Shown piece by piece: positions 25,879-34,661 of a stretch of DNA of 64,000 nt. The notes below the pieces were generated by a model, which was not told where the DNA came from, did no database searches, and worked only from the letters and a program-made list of their open reading frames with translations. The translations under genes and the position numbers were made by a program. The DNA comes from Alkalilimnicola sp. S0819 (lineage in GTDB: Bacteria; Pseudomonadota; Gammaproteobacteria; Nitrococcales; WHIW01). The stretch's first letter is position 1; every line of letters starts with the position of its first letter. The stretch is taken from assembly GCF_009295635.1 (NCBI RefSeq), contig NZ_WHIW01000005.1, positions 1 to 64,000 of the forward strand, written 5' to 3'.

Positions 25879-27198
25879 ATGTCGACCATGAGCGCTGCCT
25901 TGTCCAGGGCCGTGGCGCCGGCTATCGATGGGCTGGCTCCGCGTGATGTGTACCACACTCTGCTCGCCCACGGCCCTGAGGCCGATGAACTGGCGGGGCG
26001 CTTTCTGTGCCGGCAATTGGCGCAGCTGCCGCCCCGGCGCACGGAATTGCCCCGCGCGCCGCGTCGCCTGTATCGCTGGAGCGTGCGCAACTGGCGGCGC
26101 ACCGCCCGGGCCTATCGCCGCTATCTGGCCGAGCGGCAGCTGGGCGCGCCCCGGCGGCTCTTTGGCAGCCGCGCTCATGCCCTGTACTTTCTGCGCGGCG
26201 TGGCGCCCACCAAGCTGGTGGACGGCGCCTGGCTTTACGGCTGTCTGCATTGTCGGGCTGACGAGCGCTTTCGCGGCCTGATCCGCACCTACCTGGAGGA
26301 ATTGGGCGAGGGGGAGCCGGCGCTGAACCACGTGCTGCTGTATCAGCGCCTGTTGCGGCAACTGGGCTGCGCGCCCGAGCGGCCGCTGTCCCAGGCGCAC
26401 TATCTGCCCGGGGCGATCCAGCTCGCCTTCGCACGCCAGCCCCGGCGTTTCCTGCCCGAGCTGCTGGGCTACAACCTGGGCTACGAGCAATTGCCTCTGC
26501 ATGTGCCCATCACCGCCTACGAGTTGCGCGAGTTGGGTCTGGATGCCCGCTACTTCATTCTGCATCTCACGGTCGATAACAGCGCCAGCGGTCATGGCCG
26601 CAAGGCGGTGGAAGCGGTGCGGGCGCTGCTGCCCGACAGCGCCGAGGCGCGAGCACGACTGGAGGCGGGGTTTCGCCTCAACGAACTCGGGGCAAGCACC
26701 CACAGCGTCGTTGCCGAGTTCGATTTGCAGGCCGAGTTGCTGGCGGCCCTGCGCGACAAGGCGGTTTTCGGGGTCGGCCTGCACTCCGACCACTGCCGCA
26801 TTGCCGGCCTGAGCGTCAACCAATGGCTGGCGCGTCCCGAACGCCTGGCCGATTTCCTCCAGGCGCTGCAGCAGGAGGGTTGGGTGCGTCGCGGCCGCGA
26901 CCCGGCGCACAGTCGTTTCTGGCGCCTGATCGAGGGGGAGCGCGCGGCCATGCAGGGCGTGTTCACCCCCTGGGAGCGGGCGCTGATCCATGACTGGATC
27001 GCCGATGGTCATGAAAGTGCCCGGTGGGCGGCGCCCGCCGGCGACTCCGCCCCGAGCCGCCGCGGGCAAGCTGACGCCGCACCCGCGGCCAGCGCCGAGG
27101 ACATGGCGTCGCTGGTGGCGCTGATGCGCCCGGGCCGTCATCACAGCCCCGAAGGGCTGGCGGCTACCGCGGCATTCGCGCGGGAGTTCGGCACCTGA
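25879..27198 (+). CDS. Iron-containing redox enzyme, heme-oxygenase-like (HDO) family
   Basis: 439 residues. The all-helical core holds family motifs: LEELGEGEPALNHVLLYQRLL, LGYNLGYEQLPLH and LHLTVDNSASGHGRKAV, where Glu/His/Asp residues would bind a di-iron centre. Members cut C-C or C-N bonds or oxidise small substrates using O2. The last ~90 residues are a low-complexity Ala/Pro/Arg linker plus a short tail. GGAGG precedes ATG 25879. The stop overlaps the methyltransferase start (TGATG), so the two are translationally coupled. Confidence 0.75.
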   Translation: MSTMSAALSRAVAPAIDGLAPRDVYHTLLAHGPEADELAGRFLCRQLAQLPPRRTELPRAPRRLYRWSVRNWRRTARAYRRYLAERQLGAPRRLFGSRAHALYFLRGVAPTKLVDGAWLYGCLHCRADERFRGLIRTYLEELGEGEPALNHVLLYQRLLRQLGCAPERPLSQAHYLPGAIQLAFARQPRRFLPELLGYNLGYEQLPLHVPITAYELRELGLDARYFILHLTVDNSASGHGRKAVEAVRALLPDSAEARARLEAGFRLNELGASTHSVVAEFDLQAELLAALRDKAVFGVGLHSDHCRIAGLSVNQWLARPERLADFLQALQQEGWVRRGRDPAHSRFWRLIEGERAAMQGVFTPWERALIHDWIADGHESARWAAPAGDSAPSRRGQADAAPAASAEDMASLVALMRPGRHHSPEGLAATAAFAREFGT

Positions 27199-28271
27199 TG
27201 CGCGCGGCGGCCAGGGAGCGGGCGATACGCGAGCCCCGGGCGCCGGCGCGGCTGCTGGCGCTGCTCAAGGAACTGCGCGCCCGGGGATACGCCCATACCA
27301 CTGTCACGCCGGCCACCCACGCCCGCGTCAATGGGCGCAAGGGGCAGGCCTGGGCGCGGGATATCAACGGCGTGCTGGGCTGGAGCCGGCCCTTCAGCGG
27401 CGATGTGTTGCCCGGGCCGCTGCTGTCACGACTGCAGGCCGCCGATCTGCTGGAGCAAGTGCCCGGCGGCTGGCGGAGCCGGGTGCGGGTCTCCAGTCTG
27501 GATGGCGTGTGCTATCTGCACTCGGCCTGGCCCACGCAGGACCCGCGCGCCGTGTTCTTCGGGCCGGACAGTCACCGCTTTGCCCACTGGCTGAGCGAGT
27601 GGCTGGCGCACTGTCGGGTGCCGCCCGCCCGCGCAGTGGATATCGGTTGCGGGGCCGGGCCGGGGGCGGTGACGGTGGCGCGGCATTGCCCGCAAGCGGA
27701 GGTGTGGGGCGTGGACATCAACGACCGGGCGCTGGCTTACGCGGCGGCCAGCGCCGAAGCGGCCGGTCTGGACGGCATCCGCTGGCGCCATGGCGACCTG
27801 CTGCAGGGCCTGCCGGGAGAGTTCGATCTGATCGTCGCCAACCCGCCCTATCTGCTGGATGCGGCGCGGCGACAGTACCGTCATGGCGGCGGTGCGCGCG
27901 GTGAAGGCTTGTCGCTGCGCATACTCGAGTGCGCGCTGGAGCGGCTCGCCCCCGCTGGCACACTCTTGCTGTATACAGGGGCGGCAATGGTTCGCGGCGC
28001 CGACCCGTTCTTGGCGCGACTGCAGGCGCGCCTGGCGGGTGAGCCGGTGAGCTGGCGCTATCGGGAGCTGGACCCGGATGTGTTCGGCGAGGAGCTGGAA
28101 CAGGCGCCCTATGCCGACGTCGAGCGCATCGCGGCGGTGGGGCTGCAGGTATGCCGACCCGGGCGCTGTGCCAGGGATGACCGTTTTACGGCCCCTCGGC
28201 GGCGGCTCAGAAGCCGTAGAACTCGCTCACCGCCTGGCGGTGTTTGCCCAACGACTCCATGGGCAGGGTGA
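27198..28271 (+). CDS. Class I SAM-dependent methyltransferase (NPPY type)
   Basis: 357 residues. Motif I is DIGCGAGPGAVTVA, motif II includes WGVDIND, and the catalytic NPPYLLDA is of the kind used by enzymes that methylate amide or amino nitrogens (HemK/PrmC, rRNA N6-A). A helical N-terminal domain precedes it. The target is not known; coupling to the iron enzyme suggests joint action on a small molecule. Its Arg/Pro-rich last 40 or so residues are encoded across the 3' end of the convergent thioesterase gene (65-base overlap), which is odd. Confidence 0.8.
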   Translation: MRAAARERAIREPRAPARLLALLKELRARGYAHTTVTPATHARVNGRKGQAWARDINGVLGWSRPFSGDVLPGPLLSRLQAADLLEQVPGGWRSRVRVSSLDGVCYLHSAWPTQDPRAVFFGPDSHRFAHWLSEWLAHCRVPPARAVDIGCGAGPGAVTVARHCPQAEVWGVDINDRALAYAAASAEAAGLDGIRWRHGDLLQGLPGEFDLIVANPPYLLDAARRQYRHGGGARGEGLSLRILECALERLAPAGTLLLYTGAAMVRGADPFLARLQARLAGEPVSWRYRELDPDVFGEELEQAPYADVERIAAVGLQVCRPGRCARDDRFTAPRRRLRSRRTRSPPGGVCPTTPWAG

Positions 28272-28689
28272 CGAAGATCCCCTGGCCGCTGGTGATCAGT
28301 TCCCCGTCCCGGTTGCGAATCTCGCCGCGGGTGTAGACCTTGCGCCCGTCCACCCGCTCGATCCAGCATTCCAGCCCCGCTTCATGTCCCAGGGGCATCA
28401 GGCTCTTGTAGTCGATGCTGATGTTGACCGTCACCACCGGGTAATGGTTGAACCAGCCCATCACCCCCATGGCCTCGTCGAGAATGGCGGCCAGGGCGCC
28501 GCCGTGGGCGAAGTCCGGCGGGCCGGCGGCCTCGGGGCCGAACCAGATATCGGCGAACAGCCGGCCGTCGTCCCGGCGCAGGAAATACTGCACGCGCAGC
28601 CGATTCGCATTGCTGGCGCCGCTGACGAAGGAGCTTCGATAGAAGTCCATGTCCACCTTCTCCAGCCCGGTTTGTTCGGCGTAGGTCAT
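28207..28689 (-). CDS. PaaI-type hotdog-fold thioesterase
   Basis: 160 residues from ATG 28689, with GGAGAG upstream. The central helix with PDFAHGGALAAILDEAMG is the acyl-CoA thioesterase signature; the sheet strands VTVNISIDYKSLMPLG and RKVYTRGEI follow. It hydrolyses acyl- or aryl-CoA in the cytoplasm. The upstream divergent neighbour is the cupin gene, and its 3' end runs under the methyltransferase. Confidence 0.9.
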   Translation of the reverse strand: MTYAEQTGLEKVDMDFYRSSFVSGASNANRLRVQYFLRRDDGRLFADIWFGPEAAGPPDFAHGGALAAILDEAMGVMGWFNHYPVVTVNISIDYKSLMPLGHEAGLECWIERVDGRKVYTRGEIRNRDGELITSGQGIFVTLPMESLGKHRQAVSEFYGF

Positions 28690-28791
28690 GCTGACTCTCC
28701 CGTGAATGACGCGCTGCCGCATACTGCCGTGAAGCTTGGTTTCTCGCAAGCGGGGCGGGAGAATGCAGCGAGCTTTCAACAGAGGCGGGAC

Positions 28792-29115
28792 ATGCAAAGC
28801 GGAAACCTGCTGGCGAATCTGCCGGCGCACCTGCCCGAGGAGCTCTTCGAGCCCCTGCTGCAGGGCGAGGGCCTGCGCATCGAGCGTATCGTCTCCACGG
28901 GTCAGGCCACGCCCGAGGGGCAGTGGTACGAGCAGGAAGACAATGAGTGGGTGCTGCTGCTGCAGGGCGCGGCCGGGGTGCTTTTCGATGGTGAACCCGC
29001 GCCCCGGGAGCTCGCCCCCGGGGATTGGCTGCGGATTCCCGCCGGCTGCCGGCATCGGGTGGCCTGGACCAGTGCCGAGCAGGCCAGCGTCTGGCTGGCG
29101 GTACATTACCGCTGA
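28792..29115 (+). CDS. Small cupin-domain protein
   Basis: 107 residues from ATG 28792, preceded by GAGGCGGGA. Cupin strands are visible: EWVLLLQGAAGVLFDGE, then LAPGDWLRIPAGCRHRVAWT. His and Glu of both cupin motifs are present, so metal binding is likely. No specific reaction can be assigned. Divergent from the thioesterase gene. Confidence 0.85.
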   Translation: MQSGNLLANLPAHLPEELFEPLLQGEGLRIERIVSTGQATPEGQWYEQEDNEWVLLLQGAAGVLFDGEPAPRELAPGDWLRIPAGCRHRVAWTSAEQASVWLAVHYR

Positions 29116-29152
29116 ACCAGCACCGCCGGCGGTGGCAGGGCGGGCGGTGGGA

Positions 29153-29542
29153 TCAGGCGCGGCTCAGCGTGCCCAGCACCTGCTCCATGGCTTCGTCCTC
29201 CACGCCCCGGTCTTCCAGGTCGCAGTTGTAGGTGACGAACAGGGCTACCGGCCCGGTGCGCAGATACCACTCCCGCCAGTGTTCGTCGTCTTCGGTGTAG
29301 CTGAAGGTGAAGCCGCTGAATTCGCCCAGTTCCACCGCCTCGGCGCGGGCGCCGGCGGCGAGGTGTTCGGCGGCGAATTCGCGCAAGTCCCCGTCGGTGA
29401 CGTCCTGTTCCGCCACCAGGCCGCTGATCTGCAGCGCGCCTACGCCGTCCTCTTCGTAGATGATGGTGGAGTCCTCGTCCTCTTCCACCTCCCAGTGGGC
29501 GGGTAGATCGATTTTCCAGTCGTGGCCGTGCAATTCGGTCAT
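29153..29542 (-). CDS. Hypothetical acidic protein
   Basis: 129 residues from ATG 29542, very rich in Glu and Asp (WEVEEDEDSTIIYEEDGVG). Alternating strands and the ending EDEAMEQVLGTL resemble small alpha+beta DUF proteins (DUF3805-like at best). No signal peptide. Function unknown. Confidence 0.7.
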   Translation of the reverse strand: MTELHGHDWKIDLPAHWEVEEDEDSTIIYEEDGVGALQISGLVAEQDVTDGDLREFAAEHLAAGARAEAVELGEFSGFTFSYTEDDEHWREWYLRTGPVALFVTYNCDLEDRGVEDEAMEQVLGTLSRA

Positions 29543-30045
29543 GGGGCATCCCGGTGGTGAAGTGTTGCCCCGCAGCTTAGGCGAGGGGCGCGGAATTGGA
29601 AAGCGTCGCCCAAGGGGCGGGCTTGGCCGTGAATAGCCTCCGCCCGCCCAAAGTGTATCAATGTTGCATCGCCGCATTGTCCTACAGCGCCTGTCAGCGA
29701 GGACTGACGCGATACATCGTCTTCGTCCCGCAGGGGTATCGCCAACAGTGGCGTAGAGTGGATCTCGCTCCCGAAGGCCGGCGACGGCAGCTGCTGGCGC
29801 CGCCGGGAGGAGCGGCCACCGTCGCCGGGAAGGCGCAAGCGGACAGGGACGTTCGCGGTGGCCACCTTCATCGCTCGGGGCGCCGGAGTGACAGCCGGCG
29901 CCCCTTCAGGGCCAAGCCTTGTGGGTCCACCCTGTGCCGGCTGAATCAAACGGCGCGCCACTCTGGCATGCTGTAGGCTTCCGTCGATTCGAGTTGGAGC
30001 CCGCCTCTCTCATGCGCCCGCCTTGCTGTTCCACCATGACCTGCC
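29543..30045. other. Long intergenic region with hairpins, no gene called
   Basis: 503 bases. Overlapping open frames on both strands here have no family features. Visible structure: the 10-bp palindrome GGTGGCCACC (29857-29866) and a perfect 10-bp hairpin GGGGCGCCGG (29877-29886) / CCGGCGCCCC (29895-29904) with an 8-base loop and no T-run. This could be the leader or regulatory RNA of yigZ. Confidence 0.4.
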
Positions 30046-30651
30046 ATGTCTGAAGCCCATTACGTTCCTGCCGGCCCAGCCGAAGTCGAGCTGGAAGTGA
30101 AGAAAAGCCGTTTCATCGCCCGCGCCGAGGCGGTGGCGGATCGCGAGCAGGCGATGACCGTGCTGGCCGAGGCGCGGGCGCGCTACCCGGATGCCCGCCA
30201 CCACTGCTGGGCCTATGTGCTGGGCGACCCGGCCAGCGCCCGCAGCGCGGCGATGAACGATGACGGCGAACCTGGGGGTACGGCCGGAAAGCCCATACTG
30301 AATGTCATACAGCACAAGCAGATTGGCGACGTGATGGTGGTGGTCAGCCGCTATTTCGGCGGCGTGAAGCTGGGCGCGGGCGGTCTGGTGCGTGCCTACT
30401 CGGGGGCCACCGAGGCGGTGCTTTCGGCCCTGAGCGTGCGCCGGCCCGTGCACCGGGATCTGTGGTGGCTGGAACTGGGTTTCGCGCAGGAGCAGGCCTG
30501 CCGGCATTGGGCCGCGGCGCATGGCGCGAGCGTGCAGGGCGTCGTTTACGGTAAAGGCGTCCGCCTGGGCCTGGAGGTGCCCCGCGCACAGGTTCAAGCC
30601 CTGGAAGCGTGGTGTGCCGCCCAGGGCGCGCGGCTCAGGCGGGCCGACTGA
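30046..30651 (+). CDS. yigZ: YigZ/IMPACT family protein
   Basis: 201 residues. The N-terminal IMPACT domain (EVKKSRFIARAEAV, then HHCWAYVLG, DDGEPGGTAGKPIL and VSRYFGGVKLGAGGLVRAY) is diagnostic. A ferredoxin-like C-terminal domain (DUF1949) follows. Thought to bind RNA or ribosomal components; its role in bacteria is unclear. Confidence 0.94.
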   Translation: MSEAHYVPAGPAEVELEVKKSRFIARAEAVADREQAMTVLAEARARYPDARHHCWAYVLGDPASARSAAMNDDGEPGGTAGKPILNVIQHKQIGDVMVVVSRYFGGVKLGAGGLVRAYSGATEAVLSALSVRRPVHRDLWWLELGFAQEQACRHWAAAHGASVQGVVYGKGVRLGLEVPRAQVQALEAWCAAQGARLRRAD

Positions 30652-30704
30652 GGGCCGCGCCGGCCTGCTGAAAAATTCGCTCTCCCAACGCCGGAGGTGT
30701 CGAA

Positions 30705-31241
30705 GTGGACGGTGCAAGCGTGAAGCGTCTGGCTGTCTGTCTTTGCCTGCTGCTCGGCAGCGCCGCTGCCTCGGGTGCGGGTTTGGAGCTGGGCTTGCGC
30801 GGTGGCCAGGGGGGCGCGAACCTGGATTCCGGCACCGTCACCCGCCAGGAGGTATTTCTCCGCCGCCCGCTGGCACGGCGCTATGGCCTGGGGGGGCGCT
30901 GGCAGGCAAGGCCGTACTGGGCGCTGACCGCCGGCACGCTCAAGGCGGACGGGGATCACTCCGCGGCGCTGGGTGTTGGGGGCGGGGCGCGTTTCGCACC
31001 GCAAGGCGCGAGCCTGGGGCTGGATCTGGGCCTCTCCGCCTTCTGGCTGGAGGAGTACGAGCTCGATAGTTTCGAGCTCGGTGGCCATTGGCAATTTACC
31101 AGCCACCTGGGCGTCTACTGGCAGCCCCATCCCCGCTGGGGGCTGACCTATCGCGTGCAACACACCTCCAATGCGGGGCTCTACCGGCGCAACGAAGGCT
31201 TGAACATGCAGACGCTGGAGCTCTGGTACCGCTGGCCCTGA
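30705..31241 (+). CDS. pagL: Outer-membrane lipid A 3-O-deacylase, PagL type
   Basis: 178 residues. A signal peptide (VKRLAVCLCLLLGSAAASGAG) precedes an eight-strand beta-barrel of alternating residues ending in Trp. The catalytic motif QHTSNAG near the C-terminus carries the His and Ser of PagL, which removes the 3-position acyl chain of lipid A and lowers endotoxin activity. GTG 30705 has GGAGG 7 bases upstream. It begins 53 bases after yigZ. Confidence 0.88.
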   Translation: MDGASVKRLAVCLCLLLGSAAASGAGLELGLRGGQGGANLDSGTVTRQEVFLRRPLARRYGLGGRWQARPYWALTAGTLKADGDHSAALGVGGGARFAPQGASLGLDLGLSAFWLEEYELDSFELGGHWQFTSHLGVYWQPHPRWGLTYRVQHTSNAGLYRRNEGLNMQTLELWYRWP

Positions 31242-31266
31242 GCCACCCCATGGCATACTGGCGGCC

Positions 31267-33291
31267 ATGAGTCGCCCCCGTTCCGACACCTTGCCCATCG
31301 ATGAGATCCTGCCCCGGCTGCTGGCCGTTCTGGCCGAGCGGTCGGCCGCCGTGCTGCAGGTCCCGCCCGGCGCGGGGAAAACCACCCGGGTGCCCCTGGC
31401 GCTGCTCGATCAGCCCTGGCTGCGGGGCCGGCGCGTGCTCATGCTGGAGCCGCGACGGCTGGCCGCCCGGGCGGCGGCGCGGTTCATGGCCGCGCAGCTG
31501 GGCGAGCCGGTGGGGCACACGGTGGGTTATCGGATGCGCCTGGATACCCGGGTGAGCGAGGCCACCCGCATCGAGGTGGTCACCGAAGGCGTGCTCACCC
31601 GCCTGCTGCAGGACGACCCGGAGCTGGGGGCCTACGGCGCGGTGGTGTTCGATGAGTTCCATGAGCGCTCCTTGCAGGCGGATCTGGGGCTGGTGCTGGT
31701 GCGCGAGGCGCAGCAGGCACTGCGCGAGGAGCTGCGCATCCTGGTCATGTCCGCCACCCTGGACGCGGGGCCGGTCGCCCGGTTGCTGGACGATGCACCC
31801 CTGATCAGCAGTGCCGGTCGCAGCTACCCGGTGGAGGCGCGCTATCGACCCGGACGCGGTGATCCGGTGGCCCGCGTGGCGGCCGTGGTGCGAGAAGCCC
31901 TGGCCGCGCAGACGGGCTCGCTGCTGGTCTTCCTGCCCGGCGGCGGGGAGATACGCCGGGTGGTGAGGGCTCTTGCTGATGCGCTGCCTGCGGAGGCCTA
32001 TCTGGCACCCCTCTACGGCGACCTGGACCAGGCGGCCCAGGATGCCGCGCTGGTGCCGGCGCCCCCGGGGCGGCGCAAGGTGGTGCTGGCCACTGCCATC
32101 GCCGAAACCAGCCTGACCATCGAGGGCGTGCGGGTGGTGGTGGATGCCGGTCTGGAGCGCCGGGCCGCCTTCGACCCGGTCAGCGGCATGACCCGCCTGT
32201 TGACCCGGCGGGTATCCCGTGCCGCGGCGGAGCAACGCCTGGGGCGGGCCGGTCGCTTGGAGCCCGGTGTCTGCTATCGCCTCTGGGCGGAAGAGGAGCA
32301 GGGCCGACTGGCGGCCTTCAGTGGCGCCGAGATCCTGGATGCCGATCTGAGCGGTCTGGCGCTGGAGCTGGCGCAATGGGGCGTGAGCGACCCCTCGGAA
32401 TTGCGCTGGTTGGACCCGCCCCCGGCGCCCGCCTGGGAGGCGGCGACCGCGTTGTTGCGCGAACTCGGGGCGCTGGATGGGCAGGGGCGGATCAGCGCCC
32501 ACGGCCGTGAGTTGCTGAGCCTGGGGCAGCCGCCGCGCCTGGGGCATATGCTGCTGCGCGGCCGTGGCTGGGGGTTGGGGCGCCTGGCGGCGGAAATGGC
32601 CGCCTTGCTGGGCGCGCGGGACCCGCTGGCGCGCCTAGGGCATGCCGATCTCGGCGCGCGGCTGCAGGCGCTGCGTCATGACCGCCGCGACGGTGCTCTG
32701 CGCCCGTTGCGCCGTCAGGCCGATGCCCTGGCCCGCAGTACGGGCCGCGGGCGCGACCTTGCCCCGATCCTTCCCGAGCCGCAGGCGATAGGCCTGCTGC
32801 TCGCTCAAGCCTACCCCGACCGCGTCGCGCTGCGCCGCCCCGGCCGTGTACCCCGCTACCAACTGGCCAATGGCCGTGGCGCGGTGCTCTCGGAAGACGA
32901 CCCGCTGGCGCAGGAACCCTGTCTGGTGGCGGCGGCCCTGGACGGCAATCCCCGCGAGGCGCGCATTTTCCTGGCCGCGCCCCTGGCGCTGGAAACGGTG
33001 GCGGAGCATTTCGGCGATGTCATCGAGCGCCACGAGAGCATCGTCTGGGACGAGCGAGAGCAGGCGGTGAAGGCCCGGCGTCAGCGGCGCTACCGTGCGC
33101 TGGTGCTGGAGGATGCGCCGCTGTCCGCGCCGAACCCGGAGGCGGTGCTGGCCGCCCTGCTGCGGGGCGTTCGCGCCGCCGGGCTGCAGGCGCTGCCCTG
33201 GGATGAAGGCTGCCGGCAATGGCGCGCCCGTGTGGCGCTGCTGAGCACACTGGAGCCGGAGCACTGGCCGGCGATGGATGACCAGGTGTAG
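31267..33291 (+). pseudogene. hrpB: ATP-dependent helicase HrpB, C-terminus removed by prophage insertion
   Basis: 674 residues of a DEAH-box helicase. Walker A PPGAGKTT near residue 35, DEFHERS, SATLD, and RLGRAGR motif VI are intact. HrpB proteins are normally about 800-840 residues and end in an HrpB_C domain; here the frame stops at TAG 33289-33291, inside the first bases of the Mu-like prophage (junction at 33287). About 130-150 residues are lost and should lie beyond the other phage end. The helicase core could still be made. Confidence 0.9.
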
Positions 33292-33303
33292 CGCGCCGCT
33301 CGT

Positions 33304-33367
33304 TTTGCGACGCCGCGACAGTGAATTTGCGACGCTGGCGCGGCCCCATTCTAACCCTCCTCGCAAA
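33304..33367. promoter_or_regulatory. MuA-type transposase binding sites at the phage right end
   Basis: TTTGCGACG occurs at 33304-33312 and 33326-33334, 22 bp apart on the same face of the helix, and as the complement TCGCAAA at 33361-33367. Phage Mu's right end likewise has two abutting 22-bp MuA sites and a third one further in. The remaining sequence to 33420 shows no gene. Confidence 0.6.
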
Positions 33368-33420
33368 GTGCGTTTGAACACCGGCTAAACGTCGCTTCGC
33401 TGGCGCTTGCGGCCCGCCGC

Positions 33421-33903
33421 TCAGGCGGGCTCTTCCTCCCGGCCAGCGACCAGCACATCACCCGCCAACAGCCGCTGCCGCTCGGCGTCGGAAAACATGA
33501 TGCGGACCTCTTGGTTGTCGCGTGGTCGGATGCCGGCGAGGCCCGATGCTGGGACCACCAAGGTGCCCACGTCGGTGGCGTTCGGGTACAGAGACGAGAA
33601 CAACTTCGGGGGCGACCCGTTGAGGTAGAACATCAGGTTGTAGTAGACCGCGTCGTCGTACACGGAGCACTCGACTGCCCTATACCTCAGCTCGCGCCAC
33701 GACGGCGGCCTGGCCCAGCCGCTGATAGCCTTGAGCAGACCGAGCGTGACGGCGCGGCTTTGCGGGCTGGCTGCGTAAACGAAGTTCAGGAGCCACGCGA
33801 GCCCTGTCGGCGTAAACTCGATGATCTGGCCGAAACCGTCTGTGTCGAGTTTTATCCCACGCTCCTGAAGCCGACCCAGGTCTCGCGTTCCTAGTAGTGC
33901 CAT
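33421..33903 (-). CDS. Prophage hypothetical protein at the right end
   Basis: 160 residues from ATG 33903, after GGGGAGG. No signal peptide or clear motif; tryptophan- and tyrosine-containing strands and an Arg/Glu-rich end. It lies after the tail-fibre genes, where Mu-like phages keep fibre-assembly factors, DNA-modification genes or morons. Function unknown. Confidence 0.65.
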   Translation of the reverse strand: MALLGTRDLGRLQERGIKLDTDGFGQIIEFTPTGLAWLLNFVYAASPQSRAVTLGLLKAISGWARPPSWRELRYRAVECSVYDDAVYYNLMFYLNGSPPKLFSSLYPNATDVGTLVVPASGLAGIRPRDNQEVRIMFSDAERQRLLAGDVLVAGREEEPA

Positions 33904-33939
33904 ACGATCCTCCCCGCGGTGCTCTACATACTGGCGGGA

Positions 33940-34185
33940 TCATTCAACCAGCTCGCCGGTGCAGAGGGAAGGGCGCTCGGCGGCGCGGCTCAGCTGCGGA
34001 GAAAGCAGCAGATCCTGCAGCGTAATCCGCCAGACATCCCCCGCCCGCAGCAGCGGGAAGCCTACCGCCTGGCAGTTCCACGCCGCCCATCGGATGATTG
34101 CAGGCGGATCATGCTGGCCGCAGAGAATCCAATGCAGCCAAGGTATTGTCGGCGGCGGCGGCCGCTTCGGCGTCAGAGCCGGCAT
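33940..34185 (-). CDS. Small Trp-rich prophage protein
   Basis: 81 residues (ATG 34185; another ATG at 34194). The sequence WLHWILCGQHDPPAIIRWAAWNCQ has a protein-like composition quite unlike a random GC-rich frame. It overlaps the 3' end of the preceding fibre-associated gene by 77 bases in another frame, and no good ribosome site was seen, so the start or even its expression is doubtful. Possibly a tail-fibre accessory protein. Confidence 0.4.
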   Translation of the reverse strand: MPALTPKRPPPPTIPWLHWILCGQHDPPAIIRWAAWNCQAVGFPLLRAGDVWRITLQDLLLSPQLSRAAERPSLCTGELVE

Positions 34186-34648
34186 TTTGCACATCCGCCT
34201 TCCCCTGCAAGCGCAGGGCGCGGACCTGGGCCAGAACCTGGCGCCATTGTGCGCCCGTGTCGATCACGTCCTGCGCGGCCGCGCGCGGCGTCATTCCCGA
34301 TGCGTCGGCCCACGCCTGCACTTCATCGGGCACGGCGTCACCGGGCTCGCCGGCATCCTGCCAGCCCCGCGCGGCGGCCTCGGCTTCGCGATACTCCTGG
34401 TCGACCAAATCGCCAGGGGAAACGAACCGCAGGCGGGCGGCACCGGCGGCGAGGTCAATGGTGGCCTTCAGCTCGTCTCGGGTCTTCGGTTCCGGCCCCG
34501 GCGGGGCTACGAACTGCCCGTTATCGTAGATGTGCCGCTCGGTCACATCGCCTGGAGCGTCAACCCACACGAACGGGGCTGCGATTGGAAACTGCTCACC
34601 GTCTGGCACTATCTGCGCCACGCGGTCGCCGGCTATTAATGCTTTCAT
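34109..34648 (-). CDS. Tail-fibre-associated protein (assembly/chaperone-like)
   Basis: 179 residues from ATG 34648, with AGGAG 10 bases upstream, overlapping the end of the fibre gene. The first 60 residues (beta-rich, ending VDAPGDVTERHIYDNGQF) resemble the N-terminal part of fibre-assembly proteins. The rest is helical and Ala/Asp-rich. Position directly after the fibre gene supports a role in folding or attaching it. Confidence 0.55.
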   Translation of the reverse strand: MKALIAGDRVAQIVPDGEQFPIAAPFVWVDAPGDVTERHIYDNGQFVAPPGPEPKTRDELKATIDLAAGAARLRFVSPGDLVDQEYREAEAAARGWQDAGEPGDAVPDEVQAWADASGMTPRAAAQDVIDTGAQWRQVLAQVRALRLQGKADVQNAGSDAEAAAAADNTLAALDSLRPA

Positions 34649-34661
34649 GCTGCGTGCTCTC

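Noticed and set aside
29817-29850. Glycine-riboswitch-like run (GGGAAGGCGCAAGCGGACAGGG)-type segment
   Set aside because: Only part of the second-aptamer consensus; the conserved CTCAGGCA core is missing.
29539-29976. Opposing frames of 126-140 codons in the yigZ upstream gap
   Set aside because: Arg/Pro/Gly-rich, no ribosome site, mutually overlapping; no motif.
33412-33430. Hairpin GCCCGCC/GGCGGGC at the end of the last phage gene
   Set aside because: No T-run on the coding (minus) strand, so not an intrinsic terminator for the late operon.
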